A stretch of 64,000 bases of DNA. It comes from Micropruina sonneratiae (lineage in GTDB: Bacteria; Actinomycetota; Actinomycetes; Propionibacteriales; Propionibacteriaceae). The position numbers and the translations under genes are program-made. Each line of letters starts with the position of its first letter. Within the stretch, counting starts at the first letter, position 1. Below the pieces are notes generated by a model that was not told where the DNA came from, did not search any database, and was given only the letters and a program-made list of their open reading frames with translations. Shown here piece by piece: positions 17,652 through 25,398 of the stretch. The DNA is taken from positions 662,787-726,786 of the forward strand of contig NZ_JAPDHX010000001.1 of the NCBI RefSeq assembly GCF_025972045.1, in the 5' to 3' direction.

Positions 17652-18103
17652 TACAGTGACGCGGTTGCGACGGCCGGCTCCTGGGCGTGACGGACGCGTC
17701 GTCCCAGCACCAGGAACAACAGGACGAACCCGATGGTCAGCACGATGTGGCCGAGTCCGGAGACTCCGGCCAGTGCCGGCGATTCGGCGACGGCAGGCGC
17801 GATCACCTGCAGGGTGCCCTTCACCGCCATGCCACCTGCGGTCAGGACGAGCCCGACGTTCCAGAGCCAGACGAACCAGCCGAAGCGTCTGTCCTCACCC
17901 AACTGATAGACCCGCTTGAGGACGAGCAGCAGCAGGCCCACCACAGTGCCCAGCACCAGCGTGTGGGTATGCACCACGGCGAGTTGGGTGAACCCGCTGA
18001 ACCCACTCGATCGGGTCAACTCCCGATACGCCAGACCGCTGGCCAACCCGACCGCGGTCCATAGCGCAGACAGACGAAACAGAACCAGGTCTGCCTTCTT
18101 CAC
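17651..18103 (-). CDS. DUF2871 membrane protein
   Basis: 150 aa with four predicted helices. The segment QLAVVHTHTLVLGTVVGLLLL has paired His residues typical of DUF2871, and another His lies in GLGHIVLTIGFVLL. Paired intramembrane His often coordinate heme or metal, but no function is established for the family. GTG at 18103 was chosen because GGAGG lies 6 bases upstream and the first helix follows directly; earlier ATGs lack a site. First gene of the TetR-controlled operon. Confidence 0.72.
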   Translation of the reverse strand: MKKADLVLFRLSALWTAVGLASGLAYRELTRSSGFSGFTQLAVVHTHTLVLGTVVGLLLLVLKRVYQLGEDRRFGWFVWLWNVGLVLTAGGMAVKGTLQVIAPAVAESPALAGVSGLGHIVLTIGFVLLFLVLGRRVRHAQEPAVATASL

Positions 18104-18164
18104 AACCAACCTCCACGTATTGCGACACGATGTCTCGAACATGAGCAGCATACGTTGGGGACAG

Positions 18165-18187
18165 GGCGTCCGCAACTTGCGGACGCC
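18165..18187. promoter_or_regulatory. TetR operator candidate: 23-bp palindrome
   Basis: Two perfect 11-bp arms, GGCGTCCGCAA and TTGCGGACGCC, meet around one central base in the 160-bp gap between the divergent TetR gene and the DUF2871 operon. Length and perfect symmetry suit a dimeric TetR site controlling both directions. Confidence 0.82.
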
Positions 18188-18263
18188 GACGTCGCCAACA
18201 CGGAGGCTGAGGTAGGCTCCCTCTCATCGGGCATGGCCCATCGAGCGGTGGAGGGAGCATCGG

Positions 18264-18863
18264 ATGCCCAAGATCGCCGCGCCGACCGTCGCCGAGCACC
18301 GAGCAATGATCCGGGCGCGACTGATCGACGCGGCCGAAGCTGTACTGCGGGACCCCGCTGGCCAGCTCACCGCGGGCGCGGTCACCTCGGCGGCCGGCAT
18401 CGCCCGCAACAGCATCTACCGCTACGTGGACTCGGTCGAAGACCTGCGCGCCCTTGTCGTTGACCGCTACCTGCCCGAGTGGCTGAACGCGGTGGCGGAG
18501 GCCCTGGAGGACGCCCATACCCCCGGGGACCGCGTGGTGGCCTGGGTCAGGGTCAACCTCGAACAGGCAGCCGCCACCGGCCACGGTTGGCTGATGGAGG
18601 CAGCTCGGAGCCAGTCACCGAACGCCGAGATGGACGAAAGCGTCGCCGAAGCCCACGCCGGCTTACGCAACACGCTCGCCGACTCGTGGGCCGATCTCCT
18701 CCGCCCTCACCCCGAACGCATCCCCATCGCGGCGGGCCTGACGGTCGCAATTCTCGAGGCAGGCTTCCGTCAGCTTGACCGCCGCCATCCCGCGGACCTG
18801 GTCATTCACCTCGGCACGACCGCCGCCCGAGCCCTCGTCGACGCTCTCTCCGGCGACTCCTGA
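18264..18863 (+). CDS. TetR/AcrR-family transcriptional regulator
   Basis: 199 aa. Residues about 15-60 form the TetR helix-turn-helix (LIDAAEAVL, then TSAAGIARNSIYRYVDSVEDL). The C-terminal ligand domain is divergent, so the ligand cannot be predicted. The ATG at 18264 is preceded by GGAGGG at about 8 bases. It is transcribed away from the DUF2871-MFS-HsmA operon with a perfect 23-bp palindrome between, so it is very probably the local repressor. Confidence 0.9.
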   Translation: MPKIAAPTVAEHRAMIRARLIDAAEAVLRDPAGQLTAGAVTSAAGIARNSIYRYVDSVEDLRALVVDRYLPEWLNAVAEALEDAHTPGDRVVAWVRVNLEQAAATGHGWLMEAARSQSPNAEMDESVAEAHAGLRNTLADSWADLLRPHPERIPIAAGLTVAILEAGFRQLDRRHPADLVIHLGTTAARALVDALSGDS

Positions 18864-18941
18864 TCTGCGCCCCCGGCTCATTGTTGGCTGCTCGGTGGAC
18901 GGTCGCACTGTTCGGCTCTGGACGGGCAACGACCGCCGCAG

Positions 18942-19133
18942 GTGGCGTCCGAACAGTGGCTGTTCGGCATGGAGCCGGAACAGGTTCCCGCCGTTCTCGC
19001 CGGCCGCGGGCTCAGTCTGGTCGACGACGTCGATGCCGACGAGCTCAGGTCGCGGTATGTCGAACCACTCGGTCGGCAGCTGGAGATCAACGCCATCGAG
19101 CACGCCGCCCTTGCCGTTGTCAGGCGTCCGTGA
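18942..19133 (+). pseudogene. C-terminal remnant of a TIGR00027-type SAM methyltransferase
   Basis: A 63-codon open stretch (WLFGMEPEQVPAVLAGRGLS, then VDADELRSRYVEPLGR) resembles the C-terminus of leucine-carboxyl-methyltransferase-like (TIGR00027) proteins, which are normally about 280 aa. The SAM-binding N-terminal two thirds are absent: bases 18864-18941 hold nothing related. Whether the piece is still translated is unknown; an ATG is present at 18942. Likely a decayed gene. Confidence 0.55.
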
Positions 19134-19161
19134 TGCCGAGCGGACGCGGCGTGCCGCGCTG

Positions 19162-20832
19162 CTACAGGGCCAGCGCACGGGCCACCTCGGCGCGCAGCCT
19201 CGCCATCAGTGCGGACGCCTCGGCGCGGGCCACCGCCAGGTCGCCGGCACCGGGCGGCAGCCTCACCTGCAGGTAGCACTTCAGCTTCGGCTCGGTACCG
19301 GAGGGCCGCACCACGGCCCGGACCCGCTCACCGGTGAACACCAGGCCGTCGGTGGGGGGCAGCTGCGCGGTCCCGGCCGCCAGATCGACGACGTCGACCC
19401 GCTCGCCGGCCAGGAGGCCTGGGGGAGTGGCGCGCAGCCGTGCCATGGCGTCGGCGATCAGGGACACCTCCTCCACCCGGTAGCTGAGCGGTTCGGTCAG
19501 GCAGACGCCGTGGTCGCGGGCCAACTGGTCGAGCAGGTCGGCGACGCTGCGGCCCTCGGCCTTGAGCCGCGCGACCAGCGCCAACACCCGCAGCAGGGCG
19601 GTGATGCCGTCCTTGTCGGCGACGGCGCCCGGGTCGGTGCAGTAGCCGAGCGCCTCCTCGTAGCCGAACGCCAGGCCCGGCACCCGGGCGATCCACTTGA
19701 ACCCGGTGAGGGTGGGCGTGAACGGCTGGCCGTGTGCGGCGGCCAGGTCGGCCAGCAGGGTGGATGACACCACCGAGCAGGCGTACGTGCCCCGCACTCC
19801 CGCGTCCAGGGAGGCGGTCGCCAGCAGCCAGCCGAGCTCGTCGCCGGACAGCATCCGCCAGTGTCCGTCGACCGGGCAGGCCAGCGCGCAACGGTCGGCG
19901 TCGGGGTCGTTGGCCAGTGCGACGTCGGCGCCCAGCTCGAGCGCCTTCGCCAACGCGAGGTCGATGGCGCCCGGCTCCTCCGGATTCGGGAAGGCGACGG
20001 TCGGGAAGGCCGGGTCGGGTTCGGCCTGGGCGCCCACCTGGTGCGGGGCGGGGAAGCCGGCGGCCTCGGCGGCCCGCGCGACTACGGCGCCCCCGACCCC
20101 GTGCAGTGCGGTGTGCACCCAGACCACCTCGCGGGGGGCGTCCGGGTCGACGAGCGTGACGGCACGGGCCAGGTAGGCCTGCACCAGTTCGTCGCCGACC
20201 ACGTCGACCGAGTCGCCGCGTGGCAGGTCGGCCAGCGGTCGCTCGGACGCCGCCGCGATCTGGCTGGCGATGTCGGCGTCGGCCGGCGGGATGATCTGCG
20301 AGCCGTCACCCAGGTACACCTTGTAGCCGTTGTCCTGGGGCGGGTTGTGCGAGGCCGTGACGATCACCCCCGCCACGCAGCCGAGATGCCGGATGCCGAA
20401 GGCGACCACCGGGGTGGGTTGGTGCTGGGCGCACAGCAGCGGCCGCAGCCCGGCGCCGGCCAGGATCTCGGCGGTGTCACGGGCAAACACGTCGGAGTTG
20501 TAGCGGGCGTCGTAGCCCACGATGACCCGGCCACCGGAGTGCCCCGCCGCGACCAGGTAGCCGGCCAGGCCGGCCGCCGCCCTGGTCACCACCACCCGAT
20601 TCATCCGGTTCGGCCCCGGCCCGAGTGCCCCCCGCAGGCCGGCCGTGCCGAAGGTGAGCGTGCCGGTGAACGCATCGGCCAGTTCGGACCGGGCCGACGG
20701 GTCGCCGTCGCGGGCGCGGTCGCGCAGGTTGGTCAGCGCCAACTGGGTGGCCGGGTCGGGATCTTCCGCCAGCCAGGAGTCGACGGCGTCCTCGAGCGCG
20801 TCGCCCAGGGAATGGTGCAGTTCGCCGGTCAC
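19162..20832 (-). CDS. Phospho-sugar mutase (phosphoglucomutase/phosphomannomutase family)
   Basis: 556 aa, of PGM2/PmmB-like length. The substrate motif GTAGLRG is near residue 62, the active-site serine loop is TASHNPPQDNGYK, the metal loop is NDPDADRCA, and the phosphate-binding motif PSGTEPK is near the C-terminus. It interconverts sugar-1- and sugar-6-phosphates; phosphopentomutase activity is possible because it overlaps the purine nucleoside phosphorylase gene by 4 bases (GTGA), and PNP yields (deoxy)ribose-1-phosphate. This pair matches the deoD-pmmB pair of mycobacteria. Confidence 0.92.
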   Translation of the reverse strand: MTGELHHSLGDALEDAVDSWLAEDPDPATQLALTNLRDRARDGDPSARSELADAFTGTLTFGTAGLRGALGPGPNRMNRVVVTRAAAGLAGYLVAAGHSGGRVIVGYDARYNSDVFARDTAEILAGAGLRPLLCAQHQPTPVVAFGIRHLGCVAGVIVTASHNPPQDNGYKVYLGDGSQIIPPADADIASQIAAASERPLADLPRGDSVDVVGDELVQAYLARAVTLVDPDAPREVVWVHTALHGVGGAVVARAAEAAGFPAPHQVGAQAEPDPAFPTVAFPNPEEPGAIDLALAKALELGADVALANDPDADRCALACPVDGHWRMLSGDELGWLLATASLDAGVRGTYACSVVSSTLLADLAAAHGQPFTPTLTGFKWIARVPGLAFGYEEALGYCTDPGAVADKDGITALLRVLALVARLKAEGRSVADLLDQLARDHGVCLTEPLSYRVEEVSLIADAMARLRATPPGLLAGERVDVVDLAAGTAQLPPTDGLVFTGERVRAVVRPSGTEPKLKCYLQVRLPPGAGDLAVARAEASALMARLRAEVARALAL

Positions 20833-21620
20833 AGTCGCTCCAGCAGGCCGGCGAGCAGGCCGCGCAGCCGCGGCTGGGCGGCCAGCCCCGCTTCGACCAC
20901 CTCGGCGTGGGAGAGCGGCTCGGCGGCGATCCCGGCGGCGGCATTGGTGACCAGCGAGATGCCCAGCACGCGTAGTCCGGCCTCACGGGCCGCGATGGCC
21001 TCCAGCGCGGTCGACATGCCGACCAGGGTGCCGCCGATCGCCCGCGCCATCGCCACCTCGGCCGGTGTCTCGTAGGAGGGGCCGTGGAACTGGCAGTAGA
21101 CACCGTCGGCGAGGCTCGGGTCGACCTCGCGGGCCAGCGCCCGCAGCGCGGGGTCGTAGACCGCCGTCAGGTCGACGAAACGTGGGCCGACCAGGGGAGT
21201 CGCCCCGGTCAGGTTGATGTGGTCGGCGATCAGCACCGGCTCGCCCGGTGGGTGTGAGATGCCGCCGCAGCCGTTGGTCAGCACCACCGTCGTCGCACCG
21301 GCCGCGGCCGCGGTGCGGACGCCGTGCACCACCGGCGCCACTCCGCGTCCCTCGTAGAGGTGGGTGCGGCCGGTGAAGATCGCCGCGATCGACCCGGACG
21401 TCGTCCCGACCAGCCGCAGCACGCCCCCGTGCCCGGCGACCACGGGCGCGGAGAAGCCCGGCAGTTCGTCCAGGGGGCACTCGTCGATGGGTTCACCGAG
21501 GCCGTCGGCGGCCTGGGCCCAGCCGGAGCCCAGCACCAGCGCAACGTCGAAGCCCGGGATGCCGAAGCGGCTGCGCAGGGCGTCCGCCGCCTGCCGGGCC
21601 ACCAGGTAGGGGTCGTCCAT
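20829..21620 (-). CDS. Purine nucleoside phosphorylase
   Basis: 263 aa, the size of the trimeric PNP/MTAP family. Motifs include LVLGSGW at the phosphate site, FTGRTHLYEG, LTNGCGGI and GPSYETPAEVAMARAIGGTLVGMST. It phosphorolyses purine nucleosides to base and ribose-1-phosphate. It is first of a two-gene operon with the sugar mutase. The minus-strand TAAGGT -10 box (21632-21627) is 6 bases before the ATG, so the mRNA is probably leaderless. It acts downstream of the nucleoside importer at 2.6-7.9 kb. Confidence 0.93.
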   Translation of the reverse strand: MDDPYLVARQAADALRSRFGIPGFDVALVLGSGWAQAADGLGEPIDECPLDELPGFSAPVVAGHGGVLRLVGTTSGSIAAIFTGRTHLYEGRGVAPVVHGVRTAAAAGATTVVLTNGCGGISHPPGEPVLIADHINLTGATPLVGPRFVDLTAVYDPALRALAREVDPSLADGVYCQFHGPSYETPAEVAMARAIGGTLVGMSTALEAIAAREAGLRVLGISLVTNAAAGIAAEPLSHAEVVEAGLAAQPRLRGLLAGLLERL

Positions 21621-21687
21621 GCGGTGACCTTAGCGTCGCCGACCGACGTTCGTGGCCAGGCCCCCGAACACACCCACCGACGGCGGG

Positions 21688-22017
21688 TCAGTCGCTGCTC
21701 GGGGCCTCGCCCTGGCGGCGCAGGTAGTCGCGGTCGAAGAAGCGGGGCAGGTCGTCACCTGGGCCGTCGCCCTCGTCGGCGACCGCCCAGTCGTCATCCC
21801 CGGCGCCGCCGTCGGGGCTGTCGTCCCACGCCGACGGGTCGAAGGACCGGGACTGCTCCAGCATCGAGCGCCGCAGCACCTGCGGGGGGCCCTCGTCGGG
21901 CTCGGGCTCGGACGCGGTGTCGGGGAAGCCCTCCTGGAGCAACTGCTTGCGCCGGCGGGTCAGCCACCACACCCCCGCCGCGACCAGGACGCCCAGAACG
22001 ATCAGCACCGGCTCCAT
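21688..22017 (-). CDS. Small single-helix membrane protein with acidic tail
   Basis: 109 aa. One membrane helix (about residues 3-20) is followed by a basic RRRK stop-transfer cluster, then a disordered tail rich in Asp, Glu, Pro and Gly. No family recognised. Codon use is strongly GC3, like the neighbours, so it is a real gene. Confidence 0.65.
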   Translation of the reverse strand: MEPVLIVLGVLVAAGVWWLTRRRKQLLQEGFPDTASEPEPDEGPPQVLRRSMLEQSRSFDPSAWDDSPDGGAGDDDWAVADEGDGPGDDLPRFFDRDYLRRQGEAPSSD

Positions 22018-22068
22018 GACGTCATCATGACAGCAGGAGCCCGGGATGGCCCGAACCGGCGAGGTCGC

Positions 22069-22500
22069 TCAGTCGTCCTCGTCCTCGTCGTCGACCGGAC
22101 GCAGGGCGAAGGTTCGAGTGCTTTCGGAGCGGCGCGGCAACTGGCCCACCAGCCACAACAGCGCGAAACCCAGGGTCAGCCACATCAGCGCCTGTCCGAG
22201 CGGCAGCAGCTCCACCAGGCCGGTGACGATGCCGAGCGCCATCAGCGCCACGCCCAGCAGCGCCGCGACCGCGGTCACTCCGAGCACGATCCGGGTGGCT
22301 GGGCTCAGCGCCGGCAGCCGTCCCGCCAGGTGCACCACGCCCAGCGCCAGGGCGCCGGATAGCGGCACCGAGTACAGCTGCAGCAGCCGCTGCTGCAGCA
22401 ACGTCTGCTCGGGCAGCCCGAATGCGATCATCAGCACCGCGGCCAGTACGAGAACCCCGCTGAGTGCTGCGACGGTGATGCTGGAGCGGTCGGTGGGCAC
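22069..22500 (-). CDS. Four-helix membrane protein of unknown function
   Basis: 143 aa with about four hydrophobic helices between residues 8 and 120 and a C-terminal acidic end (DDEDEDD). The start is GTG at 22500. It is 51 bases from the following minus-strand gene, so the two may be co-transcribed. No family recognised. Confidence 0.65.
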   Translation of the reverse strand: MPTDRSSITVAALSGVLVLAAVLMIAFGLPEQTLLQQRLLQLYSVPLSGALALGVVHLAGRLPALSPATRIVLGVTAVAALLGVALMALGIVTGLVELLPLGQALMWLTLGFALLWLVGQLPRRSESTRTFALRPVDDEDEDD

Positions 22501-22566
22501 CCGGTGAGGCTACCCGTCCCGCCGGGGAACCCACGCCCGTAACACCGGGATGCGAGAATGCGGCCT

Positions 22567-23976
22567 GTGACGGACGTGGTGATCATCGGCGGTGGACCGG
22601 GCGGCTACGAAGCGGCGCTGGTGGCCGGTCAGCTCGGCGGAAACGTGACGCTGATCGAACGACGCGGCGTGGGCGGGTCGGCCGTGCTGACCGACGTGGT
22701 GCCGTCCAAGACGCTGATCGCGACCGCCGAGGTGATGACGACGCTGCGCGGCGCCCATGAGCTCGGCCTGCGGCTCGACGGCGAACGACACCTCGATGAG
22801 GCGTTCAGCGTCGACCTGGCCGCGGTCAACGATCGGGTGCTGAAGCTGGCCGCGGCCCAGTCCAGCGACATCGGCGGACGCCTCGAGGCCGAGGGCGTCC
22901 GGCTCATCGAAGGCACGGGACGCCTCGACGGCACCGAGCACGTGATCGCCGGCACGGCCGACGGCACGGAGCGGCTACCAGCCGACATCATCCTGATCGC
23001 CACCGGCACCACGCCGCGCGAACTGCCCACCGCCCAACCCGACGGTGAACGGATTCTCACCTGGACCCAGCTGTACAACCTGCGTGAGCTTCCCGAGCGG
23101 CTGATCGTGGTCGGGTCCGGTGTCACCGGGGCGGAGTTCGCCAGCGCCTACCACGCCCTGGGCGCCGACGTGGTGCTGGTCAGTTCCCGGCACCAGGTGC
23201 TGCCCGGCGAGGACGACGACGCGGCCCGGGTCGTCCAGCAGGTGTTCGAGCGCAGCGGGATGACCATCTTGTCCAAGTCGCGGGCGCAGGCGGCCCGGGT
23301 GGTCGGCGACGAGGTGGTGGTCGAACTGGCCGACGGCCGGACGGTCACCGGCTCGCACTGCCTGATGGCGGTCGGCTCGATCCCCAACACCAGCGGGCTC
23401 GGCTTGGCCGAGGCCGGCGTCCGCTGCAACGACGCGGGCTACGTGACCGTCGACAAGGTGTCGCGCACCACCGCCCGTGGCGTCTACGCCGCCGGTGACT
23501 GCACCGGGGTGTTCGCGCTGGCGTCGGTGGCGGCGATGCAGGGCCGGATAGCCATGTGGCACTCGTTGGGCGACGCCGTCGGTCCGCTCGACCTGCGCAC
23601 GGTGGCCGCCAACGTGTTCACCGCACCCGAGATCGCCACGGTCGGCGTGAGCCAGGCGGAGGTCGCTTCGGGTCTGGCCAACGCCCACGCCGTGATGCTG
23701 CCGCTGAACACCAACGCCCGCGCCAAGATGCGGGGCATCAACGACGGCTTCGTGAAGATCTTCTGCCTGCCCACCACCGGCATCGTCATCGGCGGCGTGG
23801 TGGTCGCACCGATCGCCAGTGAGCTGATCGAGGGCCTGTCGCTGGCGGTGCGGGAGAAGCTGACCGTCGACCAGGTCGCACAGAGCTTCACCGTCTACCC
23901 GTCGCTGACCGGCTCCATCGCCGAGGCAGCCCGCCGGCTGCACGGCCGCTCGGCCGCTCAGGCCGTCTCGTACTGA
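22567..23976 (+). CDS. lpdA: NAD(P)H:quinone oxidoreductase-type flavoprotein (LpdA-like)
   Basis: 469 aa member of the pyridine nucleotide-disulfide oxidoreductase family. The FAD site is VVIIGGGPGGYEAAL; the NAD(P) site is VVGSGVTGAEFAS; the second FAD motif is GVYAAGDCTG. The redox-active Cys pair expected in RRGVGGSAVLTDVVPSK is absent: both positions are non-Cys. It therefore cannot be a dihydrolipoamide dehydrogenase. This matches the Mycobacterium LpdA (Rv3303c) quinone reductase group, which also lacks the full disulfide. GTG at 22567 fits the family N-terminus and lies 7 bases after GAGAAT; an in-frame ATG at 22558 is the alternative. Confidence 0.88.
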   Translation: MTDVVIIGGGPGGYEAALVAGQLGGNVTLIERRGVGGSAVLTDVVPSKTLIATAEVMTTLRGAHELGLRLDGERHLDEAFSVDLAAVNDRVLKLAAAQSSDIGGRLEAEGVRLIEGTGRLDGTEHVIAGTADGTERLPADIILIATGTTPRELPTAQPDGERILTWTQLYNLRELPERLIVVGSGVTGAEFASAYHALGADVVLVSSRHQVLPGEDDDAARVVQQVFERSGMTILSKSRAQAARVVGDEVVVELADGRTVTGSHCLMAVGSIPNTSGLGLAEAGVRCNDAGYVTVDKVSRTTARGVYAAGDCTGVFALASVAAMQGRIAMWHSLGDAVGPLDLRTVAANVFTAPEIATVGVSQAEVASGLANAHAVMLPLNTNARAKMRGINDGFVKIFCLPTTGIVIGGVVVAPIASELIEGLSLAVREKLTVDQVAQSFTVYPSLTGSIAEAARRLHGRSAAQAVSY

Positions 23977-23994
23977 GCCGCGCAACCCCGTCGC

Positions 23995-24672
23995 TCAGTC
24001 GACGCGCAGGCCGTCCAGGCTCGCAGCGATCGTGTCGGCCAGCTCCGGCGCCGAGTTGGGCAGGTAGCTGAGGTAGGCGTAGCTGGCATCGCCCACCTGG
24101 ACGATCACGACCGTCTGCACCTCGGCGTTCGCCCGCACCCCCGGCACGGTGAAGGTCAGGTCGGTGACCCGGATCCAGGCGTCGTGGCCGTCGACCTCGG
24201 TGGCCTCGTCGCGGCGCACCTGCGGGTGGTAGTCGATGCCGCGCCAGGTGATCGACAGCGAGCACTGCGACACGACCTCGGCGCCGCTCTGACCGCCCCA
24301 CGCGCCGTCGCCGGAACTCATCCGGGCCAGCGTCACGACGGCGTCCCACCCCATCGAGGTGCTGGAGCCCGGTTCGACGTTCGCGCTCTGTGAGCCGAGC
24401 AGGTTGGCGAACGGCACGTACTCGTGGTTGGACACCGGACCGAACGGCGCCGCGGCCGCCGGGTACGACATCGCCCCGACGCGGACGCGGCCGGCGGCCA
24501 GGACGGGGGTGGGGGATGCCGAGGTGGGTCGTTCGAAGGCGGGGCACGGGAAGCCGGCCACCGTCGTGGAGGTGGTGTCGGGCGGTGTGGTGCGGCCGCC
24601 GCCGTCGGTGCAGCCGACAAGCGACGAGGACGTCACCAGCAGCGCGAGCAGGCCCAACAGACCGCCACGCAT
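23995..24672 (-). CDS. Secreted lipoprotein of unknown function
   Basis: 225 aa. The signal peptide ends in lipobox LVGC (Cys about residue 21), followed by a Thr/Ser/Pro-rich linker and a beta-rich domain that I do not recognise. GGAGGCGG just before the ATG at 24672 supports the start. The C-terminus (ADTIAASLDGLRVD) looks like the end of a LpqN- or DUF-type sensor domain, but that is a guess. It follows the next upstream gene after 11 bases and is probably co-transcribed. Confidence 0.7.
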   Translation of the reverse strand: MRGGLLGLLALLVTSSSLVGCTDGGGRTTPPDTTSTTVAGFPCPAFERPTSASPTPVLAAGRVRVGAMSYPAAAAPFGPVSNHEYVPFANLLGSQSANVEPGSSTSMGWDAVVTLARMSSGDGAWGGQSGAEVVSQCSLSITWRGIDYHPQVRRDEATEVDGHDAWIRVTDLTFTVPGVRANAEVQTVVIVQVGDASYAYLSYLPNSAPELADTIAASLDGLRVD

Positions 24673-24683
24673 GCCGCCTCCGA

Positions 24684-25322
24684 TCAAGCGTTCCCGGACT
24701 GGATGTCTGCGATCAGCCTGCTGCCGTGCCACGACTTGAAGTAGCCGCGCGCCCAGCCCGCGTAGCCCGGCCCGCCCTCCCAGTACGGCACCCGCCGGTC
24801 GTCGCACTCCACCGTCCGGATGTAGGGGTCGGCGCCGGCCTCGATCCGGCCCGCGTCGGCGGCGCAGGCGGGAACGTTGCGGTGCTGCCAGGCGATGTTG
24901 CGCGCCGAAGGCCCGTGGCCGGGGTTGAAGAAGCAAGGCGGACGCCGCGACGGCATCGGCTCGCCGGCGGCTCGGGCCACCAGGCGCGCGGTCGTCCAGC
25001 GCGCCTCCTCGAGGATCTCGGTGACCAGGCACAGGTCGTCGGGAAGCTGAGCCTCGGCCAGCGCCGCCACCGCCCGCTGGTGCAGGCTGACGGCCCGGTC
25101 GTACTCGTCGCCGCACCCGGCATCGACCTCGGCGCCGCCGGCCAGCCGACCGAGCTCCTCACCGAAAGCGCTCACATCGGCCTCGGCCGCCTGCTTGGCC
25201 AAGGTGAGCTGACGCTGCTGCTCGGCCCTGACCCGGCGTCCCTGCAGGGCCTTGCGCCGAGCGATCACGACGAAGGCCGTGGCCACGGTGGCCACGATCA
25301 GCACGACGCCGAGATAGTCCAT
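24684..25322 (-). CDS. Membrane-anchored protein with conserved PCFFNPGHGPS domain
   Basis: 212 aa. A single N-terminal helix (about residues 3-20) leads to a coiled-coil-like Gln/Glu/Ala-rich segment, then a C-terminal domain with PPCFFNPGHGPSARNIAW and VPACAADAGRIEAG. I recall this Cys-containing domain as the C-terminal part of actinobacterial TPM (YgcG-like) membrane proteins; the TPM domain itself is absent. ATG at 25322 is 6 bases after CACAAT; GTG at 25337 is an alternative start. Confidence 0.6.
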   Translation of the reverse strand: MDYLGVVLIVATVATAFVVIARRKALQGRRVRAEQQRQLTLAKQAAEADVSAFGEELGRLAGGAEVDAGCGDEYDRAVSLHQRAVAALAEAQLPDDLCLVTEILEEARWTTARLVARAAGEPMPSRRPPCFFNPGHGPSARNIAWQHRNVPACAADAGRIEAGADPYIRTVECDDRRVPYWEGGPGYAGWARGYFKSWHGSRLIADIQSGNA

Positions 25323-25398
25323 CTCGACATTGTGCACACAGATGCTGGCATGTCACCAAGAAAATTCGATGAATTTCGTCCCTTGCGACATAAGAACC

